NCBI RefSeq assembly: GCF_020251205.1
Contig: NZ_JAIWYX010000014.1
Coordinates: 1-64,000 of the forward strand
Reading direction: 5' to 3'
DNA length: 64,000 nt
Source of the DNA: Arthrobacter sp. M4
Lineage (GTDB): Bacteria > Actinomycetota > Actinomycetes > Actinomycetales > Micrococcaceae
The notes beneath the pieces were generated by a model. It was not told where the DNA came from, did no database searches, and was given only the letters and a program-made list of their open reading frames with translations. Positions 50,129 through 58,399 of this stretch are shown here, one piece after another. The position numbers and the translations under genes were made by a program. Within the stretch, counting starts at the first letter, position 1. Every line of letters starts with the position of its first letter.

Positions 50129-50322
50129 CCTGTCAACACGAACTCAGCCCTCCATCAACCTGCGCCGGTGCTTGAGTTCCTACCAGTCCCTGGTTCGGGC
50201 CGGGTTAAGGTGACCATGGAAGGGCACCGGACTATGTAGCCTTCGGCACGAACTCAGCCCTCCATCAACCTGCGCCGATGCTTGAGTTCCTTGATCCAGT
50301 CCCTGGTTTGGGCCGCGTTAAA
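50098..50322. repeat. 111-bp tandem duplication spanning two convergent gene ends
   Basis: The block 50098-50208 (last codons of the MDR gene plus a decayed hipA tail) is repeated at 50209-~50322 with about 10% differences and a 3-bp deletion in copy 1. Copy 2 contains the functional hipA C-terminus, copy 1 the functional MDR stop. The other halves are relics. Confidence 0.85.
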
Positions 50323-51477
50323 AGGCGAGGCACCGGCGTCGAGATCTCCAGCCAGCGGCCCTGATGCCTTCAGTGCGATGTCCAGCACCGAATCGGCCGC
50401 GCGGGCCGGCAATCCAAGCCCTGCGGCCCACGTGAGGAAATGCTTGCGGGAGATGCCCGTCCGCTTCCCGCCGAGAGCAAGGGCCAACGTCTTGTCACCG
50501 TAGACCACTGTGGAGGGGATGTCGTATACGGGGGCAACTGTGTATTCAGTTGGTGCCCCGCCTTCGTCGTCGGCCCTCTGTGTGCTGGGAACCTCCACCA
50601 TCGATACGTTTTTGGCGTGCAGGTCGCCGTTGCCAACCAGCCATGCAAAAGCTCCCTGGATGGCCAAGTTCCGCAGCGCCGGCAGGGGAGCTGCGCAATG
50701 TTCGGCCAAGGCATGGCATACCTGCTCGTACGGGATGCTGTATTTGTCGGCAGGGTACAGGCCCAGGATCTGCGCTCCGTCCTCCACGGCGAGCCGAAGC
50801 GGGGTACCACCGGCTGTGACCCGATCGAAGCGTTCCACCAACAGCCCGGCCCTGCCCTCCACGTCGTGCACCAACTCCACGCGGCTCACCGGGATCCGAA
50901 GCTTACGTGCGTAGCGGAACATCAGGAACTCGTTTTCCACCACAAAGGGGAATTCCGGGGCGTTCAGTTTGAGGATGTAGCGGCGTCCAGCCTGTGCCAC
51001 AGGGAGCGAAATCATGCCCGCCGACAACTTGTCCTGCACACCTGCCAAGGCCACTGGGTCAATGAGTCCCGTGTCGCCCAACAGGGCGTCGAAGTCCAAC
51101 GGCAGCTTACGGTCAATAACGACGGCGGCACCCCCTTCCGTGGGTGGCTCGCCGTGGGGGAGTGTCTGGACATCACCCACAGCGTCCCCGCCGGCCGCCA
51201 TCAGCAAGGCGAGTTCGTCGTCGGCGCTCGCCTTCACTGCGCGGCGCAGTGTGTTGAGGCGCCGGCCCTCCGGCAACAGGCCGGTGAAGTACGGGGGCAC
51301 GGCGCCGCTCGGCGTGAGAACGGGCTCAGGCGTGATCGGAAGCGTCGTGGCAACGGCGGGCAATCCGGCGTCGAGGTATTTGGGCAGGTAGCTGAAGCGG
51401 GTTCCGCCGCCCTGCCGCTCGATCCTGGCAGCCAGCACTCCGCGCTTCCAGACGTCGGCAATTCGGTGGTGCGTCAT
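50254..51477 (-). CDS. hipA: HipA-family serine/threonine kinase toxin
   Basis: The 407-residue protein has the HipA N-terminal domain (residues 1-110, FTGLLPEGRRLNTLRRAVKA) and the kinase core. The ATP-binding Lys is in RRYILKLNAPEFP (Lys170), the regulatory loop is ALAGVQDKLSAGM, the catalytic loop VGNGDLHAKNVSM (Asp285, Asn290) and the DFG-like Asp is in PVYDIPST (Asp319). All residues needed for activity appear intact. Known HipA toxins phosphorylate aminoacyl-tRNA synthetases such as GltX; target here is unknown. It overlaps hipB by 4 bp. Confidence 0.92.
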   Translation of the reverse strand: MTHHRIADVWKRGVLAARIERQGGGTRFSYLPKYLDAGLPAVATTLPITPEPVLTPSGAVPPYFTGLLPEGRRLNTLRRAVKASADDELALLMAAGGDAVGDVQTLPHGEPPTEGGAAVVIDRKLPLDFDALLGDTGLIDPVALAGVQDKLSAGMISLPVAQAGRRYILKLNAPEFPFVVENEFLMFRYARKLRIPVSRVELVHDVEGRAGLLVERFDRVTAGGTPLRLAVEDGAQILGLYPADKYSIPYEQVCHALAEHCAAPLPALRNLAIQGAFAWLVGNGDLHAKNVSMVEVPSTQRADDEGGAPTEYTVAPVYDIPSTVVYGDKTLALALGGKRTGISRKHFLTWAAGLGLPARAADSVLDIALKASGPLAGDLDAGASPFNAAQTRDWIKELKHRRRLMEG

Positions 51478-51761
51478 GGCAGCGGGTGGTTGTAGGCCTG
51501 GGGTTCCGCGTGCTGCGTTTCGGCAGGCGACTGGGCATGCCGTACGGTGAGTTCCAGGCCCAGGGTTCCGAGAACCGCGAGCAACGGCTCCAACTGGATG
51601 GTGGGCTTACCCTGTTCCACAAAACGGATGAACCGTTCGGAAACCCCGGCAAGATCCGCCACGTCGAGCTGGTTGAGGCCCAGGCTGATTCTGCGGCTTC
51701 TGACTTCGCTGCCAAGCGTTGAGCTAAAGGTGCCGTTGGCGGTGGTGCTCGGTTGGTTCAT
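51474..51761 (-). CDS. hipB: HipB-like antitoxin, XRE-type HTH
   Basis: From ATG 51761 (CGGAGGG upstream) the 95-residue protein contains the HTH LGSEVRSRRISLGLNQLDVA, DLAGVSERFIRFVEQGKPTI and TLGLELTVRH. It should neutralise HipA and repress the operon through the paired palindromes at 51796-51887. The C-terminal tail is short and polar. The 4-bp overlap with hipA ensures coupled synthesis. Confidence 0.9.
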   Translation of the reverse strand: MNQPSTTANGTFSSTLGSEVRSRRISLGLNQLDVADLAGVSERFIRFVEQGKPTIQLEPLLAVLGTLGLELTVRHAQSPAETQHAEPQAYNHPLP

Positions 51762-51795
51762 GGGCCCTCCGAAAGAGTGCTCAGTTGCGCAGAAG

Positions 51796-51887
51796 TATCG
51801 GCACGATCGTACCGATATGGCCATTTTGCACCTTTAGAACCCGGCTCGACAAGCCTTTGAGGAACAATTCGGAACGATCGTACCTAT
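51796..51887. promoter_or_regulatory. Paired HipB operators
   Basis: Two palindromes share the core ACGATCGTACC: 51796-51817 (TATCGG arms, almost perfect) and 51867-51887 (less perfect arms TTCGG/CCTAT). Their centres lie about 70 bp apart, suited to cooperative binding as in E. coli hipBA. The first begins 34 bp before hipB. Confidence 0.75.
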
Positions 51888-51916
51888 AAGTTCGCGGGGA
51901 TTCTTTCCCTCGAATT

Positions 51917-52027
51917 CGCCGGAAACTTGCCAAGATGCCGGTGCTTGCCGAGATGCCGGAAACTTGCCGAGACGCCGGAAATTGCCGAGATGCCGGTGCT
52001 TGCCGAGATGCCGGTGCTTCCGAGACG
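51917..52027. repeat. About six 17-19 bp tandem repeats
   Basis: Units of the type GCCGGTGCTTGCCGAGAT recur six times with small changes (variant GCCGGAAACTTGCCGAGAC) between the hipBA promoter and the end of the LtrA gene. No function seen. Confidence 0.85.
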
Positions 52028-52082
52028 AGCGCAAGTTTCAGCCGTTATGACAGGTTCCGGCGAATTCGGCAGTTCCGCGCGC

Positions 52083-53327
52083 TTAGCCGAACTTGGTTTC
52101 CAAGCGTTCCAACGCGGCTGCCCTGTGCCGGTGGCCTACAGCTTCGTCGATCCCAATGGCGACAGCGGGTCCCAGCATGATGACCAGCAAGCATACCGTT
52201 ACGGGCACATTTACTGCGGCCAAGGCGATGCTCAGTGCCGAGCCAAGGACCACCAACCCGGTTGTCGTGAGGTGGAGCTTGTCCACGCCGACGAGTGAGC
52301 CATACACATAAGTCAGGGCCACCTTGTAGATCGCGACGGGCACAGCCACCGTGGCTACGGCCGCGGCAGCGCTGATGTGCGCTTCGTGGTCGATGTAATA
52401 GGCCAGGACGTGCAGGCCAGCCCCGGTGGCCGCGATCGCGGCGAAGACCACCATATGTCCGTAGCCGAAAATGAAAGATTTATCGCGTCGCAGGTGCAAA
52501 GCCCTCCCGGAGGGGAGGATGAAGTACACCCACCACATGGTGAAGGCTAAGCCGGTCCCACCCAGCCCAATTAGTGCGGTTTCCAAACTCAAACCGTGGA
52601 GGGCCACGATGGAGCGCAGGGTCTCGATCGCGCCGATCAGGCATTCACCGAACGTAATGATGGCCATCAGTCCATAGCGTTCCGAGATGTGATGCGCATG
52701 CCAAGGCGTTTTCGTCTTGCGCTCGGCAATAACAGGAATGGCCATTTCCATGACGAAAAGCGGACCGGAGAGTAGGAATGTGGTGGCGATGTCCGTCTTG
52801 ACGAAGATTACGCCCACCCAAGCGAGTTGGACCACGGCCAGGTATCCGGCGTAGGTGAAGGCCACCTGCCGCCTCTCCGGGTCCTGCCGAGCTGCCCGGA
52901 GCCACTGGAAAATGAGGGCCACCCGCATCACCACGTACCCAATGATTATCACCTCGTTGTCCACTTGGCGGCCCTCCACCAGGGAATGGAACAGCGGCTC
53001 CAACCCCATGGCCAGGATGAGCACCCCAACCATCTGGATCATGGTGACGAGGCGGAAGATCCAGTCGTCGGTGTCGTAAGCGCTGGCAAACCAGGTGAAG
53101 TTGATCCACGCCCACACCACGGCGAACATCGCGAAGGAAAAGCCGAGGAGGCCTGCGCCGAAGTGGTCCTCGGCGGCGGCATGTGCGAACTGGCTGCCGG
53201 CAACGCTGAACGCGATAACGAAAGTGAGGTCGAAGAAAAGCTCCAGCGGTGTGGCCGTACGGTGTCTTTCGTGCGGATCCCGCCCACCCATACGTTCCAG
53301 GGAGTGCCGAAGGGGATTTGAGGACAT
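52083..53327 (-). CDS. Low temperature requirement protein A (LtrA) family membrane protein
   Basis: From ATG 53327 the 414-residue protein shows the LtrA pattern: TPLELFFDLTFVIAFSVAGS near the N-terminus, then about ten helices including WINFTWFASAYDTDDWIFRL and HHISERYGLMAIITFGECLI. The EL-FFDL and ERYGL-x-x-I-x-x-GE motifs are hallmarks. LtrA was linked to cold growth in Listeria; the biochemical function is unknown. GAGGATC lies close to the start. Confidence 0.92.
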   Translation of the reverse strand: MSSNPLRHSLERMGGRDPHERHRTATPLELFFDLTFVIAFSVAGSQFAHAAAEDHFGAGLLGFSFAMFAVVWAWINFTWFASAYDTDDWIFRLVTMIQMVGVLILAMGLEPLFHSLVEGRQVDNEVIIIGYVVMRVALIFQWLRAARQDPERRQVAFTYAGYLAVVQLAWVGVIFVKTDIATTFLLSGPLFVMEMAIPVIAERKTKTPWHAHHISERYGLMAIITFGECLIGAIETLRSIVALHGLSLETALIGLGGTGLAFTMWWVYFILPSGRALHLRRDKSFIFGYGHMVVFAAIAATGAGLHVLAYYIDHEAHISAAAAVATVAVPVAIYKVALTYVYGSLVGVDKLHLTTTGLVVLGSALSIALAAVNVPVTVCLLVIMLGPAVAIGIDEAVGHRHRAAALERLETKFG

Positions 53328-53565
53328 GATCCTCAGGTTACCTCTGCGGAGGTCGGCCGGTTTAGCGGTGCAATTTGTGGGCACCCTAGTAATGGTTCCT
53401 GGCGGCGATAATGGTAAGTTGCTCGTGCTCTGCTACGTAAGCGAGCCTATGCTCATCGGTTGATGCGGCGCGACCAAACACCCGAGAGTTGGTGCTTGAG
53501 TGCTCCGGGTTTGCCGATAATCTCAAAGGATCTCGCGGGCAGTCTACGTTCGGGGACTCAGGCCC

Positions 53566-54210
53566 CTAACCCACCGCAACCTTGCGGGGTTCAAGCGATG
53601 GTACTCCTGCCCTCCAGCGCCACAGCAGCGCAATATAAGTGAGGTCAAACACGGTGCATAACGTTCCGAGGACCAGGACCAACGGCGATCCTTCCATTAC
53701 CCCGAAGAGGATGGTCGGAGCCAGGGTACCGATCCACTTGGCAAAGGCAATCACCAGGCTTTGCCCTCGCGGACCACGACGAGCCACGAGCATGGCGATA
53801 AACAGGCCGGACATCAGCAGGTTCTGGAGGAATGCCGCATAGCGGGCAGCATCATGCCAGTCGAACTGCACCACAAAGAACCACTGCACCAATGCGGCCA
53901 TCACCAGCAATAGCGTGGCCCATCCCGCAAAGAGGCCCCGACCGATAAACGCCGGCAATTCGGAACGGCCAAATCGCAGGAACGTGTAAACAATTACCAA
54001 GTCGGCCAGTCCCCAAATGAAATTGACCACGGTCTGGACGTCGGTGCCGTGGGAGAAACCATACCCCGTATAGAGGATTTCCCATGCGATGTTCAACGCC
54101 AGCGCGGCGGCCGGAATCGCATACGAACGGTCTCGGAAGCCTACTCGGATCGACTCGACATAGACCACCGACCACGCGATGCCGCTCAGCAGCGTCAGGA
54201 AGAGACTCAT
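53566..54210 (-). CDS. Seven-helix membrane protein resembling Pyr4/PaxB-type terpene cyclases
   Basis: The 214-residue protein consists of seven predicted helices. Helix 2 ends in AAALALNIAWEILYTGYGFS with the NIAWE motif (Glu44), helix 3 contains WGLADLVIVYTF (Asp70), and the last helix reads GTLCTVFDLTYIALLWRW (Asp189). In fungal Pyr4-family cyclases a Glu in such a NIAWE motif and an Asp near the C-terminus are catalytic; bacterial relatives are known in some actinobacterial meroterpenoid pathways. Length (~210-240) agrees. No prenyltransferase or polyprenyl synthase lies nearby, so a non-terpene role is possible. Identification by motif only. Confidence 0.6.
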   Translation of the reverse strand: MSLFLTLLSGIAWSVVYVESIRVGFRDRSYAIPAAALALNIAWEILYTGYGFSHGTDVQTVVNFIWGLADLVIVYTFLRFGRSELPAFIGRGLFAGWATLLLVMAALVQWFFVVQFDWHDAARYAAFLQNLLMSGLFIAMLVARRGPRGQSLVIAFAKWIGTLAPTILFGVMEGSPLVLVLGTLCTVFDLTYIALLWRWRAGVPSLEPRKVAVG

Positions 54211-54261
54211 GTTCCTAGCCCTTCAAAACTGGTTCGCCTGTTCTGAACTGAAGTAATCCGC

Positions 54262-55575
54262 CTACACGCGGGCCAGAGCGTCGATATCCTCCAGGAACTC
54301 TGCCTGGACCTCTTCGCTGACGGTGGTACGGGTGTCGGCGATGGCATCCAGATAGTCCTGCGTTACCGGACCACGACGGCGGTTGGGCGCCAGCGTAACT
54401 CCCGCCCCAACGCCGCTTCCCCCGTTGTAGACGGCCTTCTCCAACGCACGCTGGGAGGCGCTGCGTGCCGCGAACTCGATGTCTGCCGGAGAGAAGCCCT
54501 GGGTGCGGTCCACAAGCAAGGCGATGTCGACGTCGTCCACCACTGTTGCGGGGATGAACCGCTCCCACATGGCCTGGCGCGCTTCGGCGTCGGGCAGTCC
54601 GATGGGGATTACGTAGTCGAAGCGGCCGTGGCGCAGGAACGCCGAGTCCAGGGCGCGGATGAAGTTGGTGGCGCAGACCAGCAGGCGGCCGGGCTGTTCA
54701 CGGAACGCCGGGATGATCTTGAGGAGTTCATTGGTGACGCCCTGCAAGGGCGACGGCGGATCGCCGGCGCGTTGGGAGGCGATCTCTTCCACCTCGTCGA
54801 TGAACACCACGGCGTGCTCCAGCTCGGAGATCTCCAGGAAGGTTTCGCGCAGGGCCCCCGCAAGTCCCTTGGGGTCTGAGGCAAGGCGGGACGGGAACAC
54901 CTCGACAAACGGCCACTCGAGCCGCGAGGCGATGGCCTTCGCGAACGTCGTCTTCCCGGTGCCGGGAGGGCCGAACAGCACAACGGCGCGGGGCGGCACC
55001 ACGCCGTACTCATCAGCAAGATCGGCTTCCGCGAGTGGCAGCACCAGCCGTCGCTCCAGCAGTTCCTTTTCGCGGCGCATGCCCGCCACGTTTTCCCAAA
55101 GGTCTCGGGCCAGGATACGTCCGCCCAGCTGGCTCAACGGCTCGAGCTCCTGCCTCTGCACCGGGATGGTCCGTTCGAAGTAGCGCAGGTTCTTCTTCAC
55201 CACAAAGCCGCGGCCCAGAAAGGCCTCTACGCGGGTTTCGGTCTCCGGCATGAGCGCGGACAGTTTGTTGAGCCCATGCGGTGCCATTCGGTTCTCGACG
55301 GCGGCCAGCATCGACGTGCCGATCCCTCGCCCTCGGAACTCCGGGAGGGTCGCAAGGAAAACGATCCAGCCCTGGTCGTGGGCGGCACGTCCGACGGCGG
55401 CACCCACCACCTGCTCACCGACCACAGCCACCACGGCGTGGTCCTTGGCGCACGAGGCGAGCACCTCGGACAGCGCATAGACCGGGTCCACGTTGTTCGC
55501 CTTGAGGGATTCCCACAGGTGCAGGATCCCGTCCATGTCCGATGAATGGAAATCCCTGATGCGCCAGCTGGTCAT
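54262..55575 (-). CDS. GNAT acetyltransferase fused to an AAA+ ATPase
   Basis: Residues 1-135 are a GNAT domain (IRDFHSSDMDGILHLWESLK, acetyl-CoA loop PEFRGRGIGTSMLAAVENRM, GLNKLSALMPETETRVEAFL, GRGFVVKKNLRYFER). Residues ~175-415 form an AAA+ module: Walker A GPPGTGKTT (202-210), Walker B VVFIDEVEEIA (Asp260-Glu261), second region of homology LDSAFLRHGRFDYVIPIGLP with Arg finger, and a C-terminal helical lid with QGFSPADIEFAARSASQRAL. The lid resembles CDC48/FtsH-like unfoldases; no protease domain is attached. Cytoplasmic. A substrate is not apparent. Confidence 0.88.
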   Translation of the reverse strand: MTSWRIRDFHSSDMDGILHLWESLKANNVDPVYALSEVLASCAKDHAVVAVVGEQVVGAAVGRAAHDQGWIVFLATLPEFRGRGIGTSMLAAVENRMAPHGLNKLSALMPETETRVEAFLGRGFVVKKNLRYFERTIPVQRQELEPLSQLGGRILARDLWENVAGMRREKELLERRLVLPLAEADLADEYGVVPPRAVVLFGPPGTGKTTFAKAIASRLEWPFVEVFPSRLASDPKGLAGALRETFLEISELEHAVVFIDEVEEIASQRAGDPPSPLQGVTNELLKIIPAFREQPGRLLVCATNFIRALDSAFLRHGRFDYVIPIGLPDAEARQAMWERFIPATVVDDVDIALLVDRTQGFSPADIEFAARSASQRALEKAVYNGGSGVGAGVTLAPNRRRGPVTQDYLDAIADTRTTVSEEVQAEFLEDIDALARV

Positions 55576-55686
55576 GGCTTGTCTCCTTGCCGCAATCGTC
55601 TTTGAGAGCCTGATGTTGAGCTTAGGCGATCACGGTTGCGGAGGGGGTTGCGGTTGGGTTGCGTTACGGCAGGGAAGCCCCGATGA

Positions 55687-56562
55687 CTATTCCCCCACAG
55701 GCGCGGCCCGGTGGAACTCCTGCCGCTGCTTTCCGAGACCCTCGACCTCCAGCTCCAGGACATCCCCGGGTTGCAAATATGGGAATCGGCCGCTCAAGGC
55801 GACGCCAGCCGGCGTGCCCGTGAGGATCACGTCCCCCGGTTCGAGCACCATGAACTGGCTAACGTGGTGCACCAGCGTTGGCACGTCGAAGATCAGGTCC
55901 GAGGTGGTGGAGTCCTGGCGGATCTCGCCGTTGACCCAGCTGCGGAGCCGCAACGAACCGGCGTCGAGCTCGTCGGCTGGAACCAGCCACGGACCAATTG
56001 GCGTCGATCCGGGCAGCGCTTTGCCCTTGGCCCACTGCCCGCCGGCTCCCGGCAGCTGGAGGCTCCGTTCAGACAGGTCGTTGCCCACCACGTACCCTGC
56101 AACGCATGCGGCGGCTTCTGTGCGGCTGCCCAGATAGGACGCCGTCCGGCCGATCACCACCCCGAGCTCCACTTCCCAGTCATAGGTGGTCGACGACGGC
56201 GGGATGGCGGCGGCGTCGAAGGGTCCGGCGACGGTATTGGACGGCTTCAGGAACACGATGGGAACCTCGGGTGTGGCCGCTCCGGATTCCGCGGCGTGGG
56301 CGGAGTAGTTCAAGCCGATGCCCACCACATTTCCAGGCCGGGCGATAGGGGATCCGATCCGTTGGCCCTCGGCCTCGAGCTCCGGCAATTCACCTGCCTC
56401 AAGAGCCGTACGCGTGCGCGTGATGCCGTCGGCTGCGAGGAATGTGCCGTCGATGTCCTGTGTCAGGCCAGCCAGGCTGTACAACTTCTCACTCCCGGAG
56501 CCGTCCGAGGCGATGACCACGGGCTGCTCGAGTCCAACGGCTCCCAGGCGGGCGAACTTCAC
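55687..56562 (-). CDS. Fumarylacetoacetate hydrolase family protein
   Basis: From GTG 56562 (AAGGAGAGAG upstream) the 291-residue protein shows the FAH C-terminal-like fold: NVVGIGLNYSAHAAESGAAT, IVFLKPSNTVAGPFD, metal ligands in YDWEVELGVVIGRTA, VAGYVVGNDLSERSLQL, and PGDVILTGTPAGVALSG. Family members include acylpyruvases, oxaloacetate decarboxylases and aromatic ring-cleavage product hydrolases; specificity unknown. Located downstream of the asparagine operon on the same strand but behind a hairpin. Confidence 0.9.
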   Translation of the reverse strand: MKFARLGAVGLEQPVVIASDGSGSEKLYSLAGLTQDIDGTFLAADGITRTRTALEAGELPELEAEGQRIGSPIARPGNVVGIGLNYSAHAAESGAATPEVPIVFLKPSNTVAGPFDAAAIPPSSTTYDWEVELGVVIGRTASYLGSRTEAAACVAGYVVGNDLSERSLQLPGAGGQWAKGKALPGSTPIGPWLVPADELDAGSLRLRSWVNGEIRQDSTTSDLIFDVPTLVHHVSQFMVLEPGDVILTGTPAGVALSGRFPYLQPGDVLELEVEGLGKQRQEFHRAAPVGE

Positions 56563-56754
56563 GGTATCTCTCTCCTTTGAGGCAACGGACGCTACTTGCC
56601 ACGCTACGCGGTGGCCGTCTGGCGTCGAAATGTGACCCGGCGCGGCACTGTCCTGACCTGCTTTGACGTGAGACGCGGACAAGACCCCGCGTGTCGCCGT
56701 CTAAAACGCCTCCTCGCTGCCCAAAGAGTTCAGGGCGGCACCCGCCTTAAAGCC

Positions 56755-56805
56755 CGACGGCGGCACCAAAGTTCCGTTGTAACGGAACCCGGGGCCGCCG
56801 TCGTA
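56755..56805 (-). terminator. Hairpin after the asparagine operon
   Basis: An inner palindrome GTTCCGTT-GT-AACGGAAC (56771-56788) is extended by CGACGGCGGC and GCCGCCGTCG outer arms, giving a long two-part stem. It lies just downstream of the permease stop (56848, minus strand) in the 285-bp gap before the FAH gene; nothing else is seen in that gap. Confidence 0.6.
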
Positions 56806-56847
56806 CTCTGCGCCGGGGCTGGGCGCGTCAAAGGCGCGCTGGAAAGG

Positions 56848-58359
56848 CTAGCGGATTTCCTCGCCCTGGAGTGGACGGTTGGCGATCACCGGGGAGAGGC
56901 CCGTGAAGCCGTCGCGGGCTTCGGCGATCTCGTGGATCCGCTTACGGCAGGCGTACCAGCCCGCCACCATCAGGCCGCACGCGATCAAGGTGACCAGGAG
57001 GGTGAGCGGCGAATCGATGAACACCATCACCAGCACGCCCACAAGGAACAGTAGCGTCAAGTAGCCGGTGAATGGTGCGCCCGGCATCCGGAAGGCCGGC
57101 CGCTTGAGCCAGCCCTTGTCAGCCCAGCGCTTCAGCTGGATCTGGCAGAGGACAATTGTGGCCCAGGTGGAGATGATGCCCACCGAAGCGACATTCAGCA
57201 CGATTTCGAAGGCGTCGGCCGGAACCAGGTAGTTCAGCGGAACACCCAGCAGGGAGACACCCGCCGTGATGGCGATGCCACCGTAGGGGACACCTGCCTT
57301 GTTCATGCGCTGGGCGAACTTCGGGGCGGAGCCAGCCACGGACATGGAGCGCAGGATGCGGCCGGTGGAGTACAGACCGGCGTTCAGCGAGGACAGGGAA
57401 GCGGTGAGGACCACCAGATTCATGATGGTGTCCACGCCCTCTACACCAATGGAGCCGAAGAACGTCACGAAGGGGCTGACGCCCTTCTGGTACGAAGTGA
57501 AGGGCAACAGCAGCGAGAGCAGGATGACCGAGCCGACGTAGAACACGGCGATACGGAAGACCACGGAGTTGATGGCCTTCGGCATGATCTTTTCCGGGTT
57601 CTGGGTTTCGCCTGCGGCTGTGCCGACCAGTTCAACGGAAGCGTAGGCGAACACGACGCCCTGCATGAGCAGGATCATCGGCATGATGCCGCTCGGGAAG
57701 ATGCCACCGTTGTCCGCAATGAGGGAGAAGCCGGTGGGAGCGCCGGTGGGGGTGCCGAAGATGACGAACCAGATGCCCAGGACAAGGAAGGCCACCAAGG
57801 CAGCGACCTTGATCAGCGCGAACCAGAATTCCATTTCGCCGAAGACCTTCACCGAGACCAGATTCAGGCTCAGGACCACCACTAGCGCGATGAGGGCCCA
57901 GGCCCACTGCGGAACCGCGCCGATCCAGGGCACGTACCTGCCGAAGAAGTTCATGTAGATGGCCGCCGCCGTGATATCCACAATGGTGGTCATGGCCCAG
58001 TTGATCCAGTAGAACCAGCCCGAGGCGAAAGCGGCCTTTTCGCCGAAGAACTCACGGGCGTAGGAGACGAATGAGCCCGAGGACGGGCGGTGCAGGACGA
58101 GTTCGCCCAGTGCACGCAGGATCAGGAACACGAACGCACCGCAAATGGCGTACGCGAAGACCAGCGACGGGCCAGCCGCATTGAGGCGGCCGCCGGCGCC
58201 GAGGAAGAGGCCCGTGCCGATGGCGCCACCGATCGCGATCATCTGGATCTGACGGGGCTTGAGGTTCTTGTGGTAGCCCTTGTCCTCGGCGTGCAGCAGT
58301 TGCTCCGTGGCATGGGCCTGGGCTGGGACCGTATGGTCCGTAATTGGTTGGTTGCTCAT
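56848..58359 (-). CDS. ansP: L-asparagine permease (amino acid permease, APC family)
   Basis: The 503-residue, twelve-helix permease begins with a hydrophilic leader and HKNLKPRQIQMIAIGGAIGT, the consensus entry of AAT-type amino acid permeases, followed by GTGLFLGAGGRLNAAGPSLV. FVSYAREFFGEKAAFASGWF and ELVGTAAGETQNPEKIMPKA are typical. The asparagine assignment rests on similarity to AnsP-type sequences and on the operon with asparaginase and aspartase. Last gene of the operon, 40 bp after aspA. Confidence 0.88.
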   Translation of the reverse strand: MSNQPITDHTVPAQAHATEQLLHAEDKGYHKNLKPRQIQMIAIGGAIGTGLFLGAGGRLNAAGPSLVFAYAICGAFVFLILRALGELVLHRPSSGSFVSYAREFFGEKAAFASGWFYWINWAMTTIVDITAAAIYMNFFGRYVPWIGAVPQWAWALIALVVVLSLNLVSVKVFGEMEFWFALIKVAALVAFLVLGIWFVIFGTPTGAPTGFSLIADNGGIFPSGIMPMILLMQGVVFAYASVELVGTAAGETQNPEKIMPKAINSVVFRIAVFYVGSVILLSLLLPFTSYQKGVSPFVTFFGSIGVEGVDTIMNLVVLTASLSSLNAGLYSTGRILRSMSVAGSAPKFAQRMNKAGVPYGGIAITAGVSLLGVPLNYLVPADAFEIVLNVASVGIISTWATIVLCQIQLKRWADKGWLKRPAFRMPGAPFTGYLTLLFLVGVLVMVFIDSPLTLLVTLIACGLMVAGWYACRKRIHEIAEARDGFTGLSPVIANRPLQGEEIR

Positions 58360-58399
58360 TGGAATCCTTAGGGGTGTCCTGTGGTGCTTTGGTGCGGGG

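Noticed and set aside
18751..52027. CRISPR-like interpretation of the tandem repeats
   Set aside because: Units are head to tail without unique spacers of constant length, and no cas genes are present. The phased octamers at 45400 have unique spacers but the repeat is only 8 bp.
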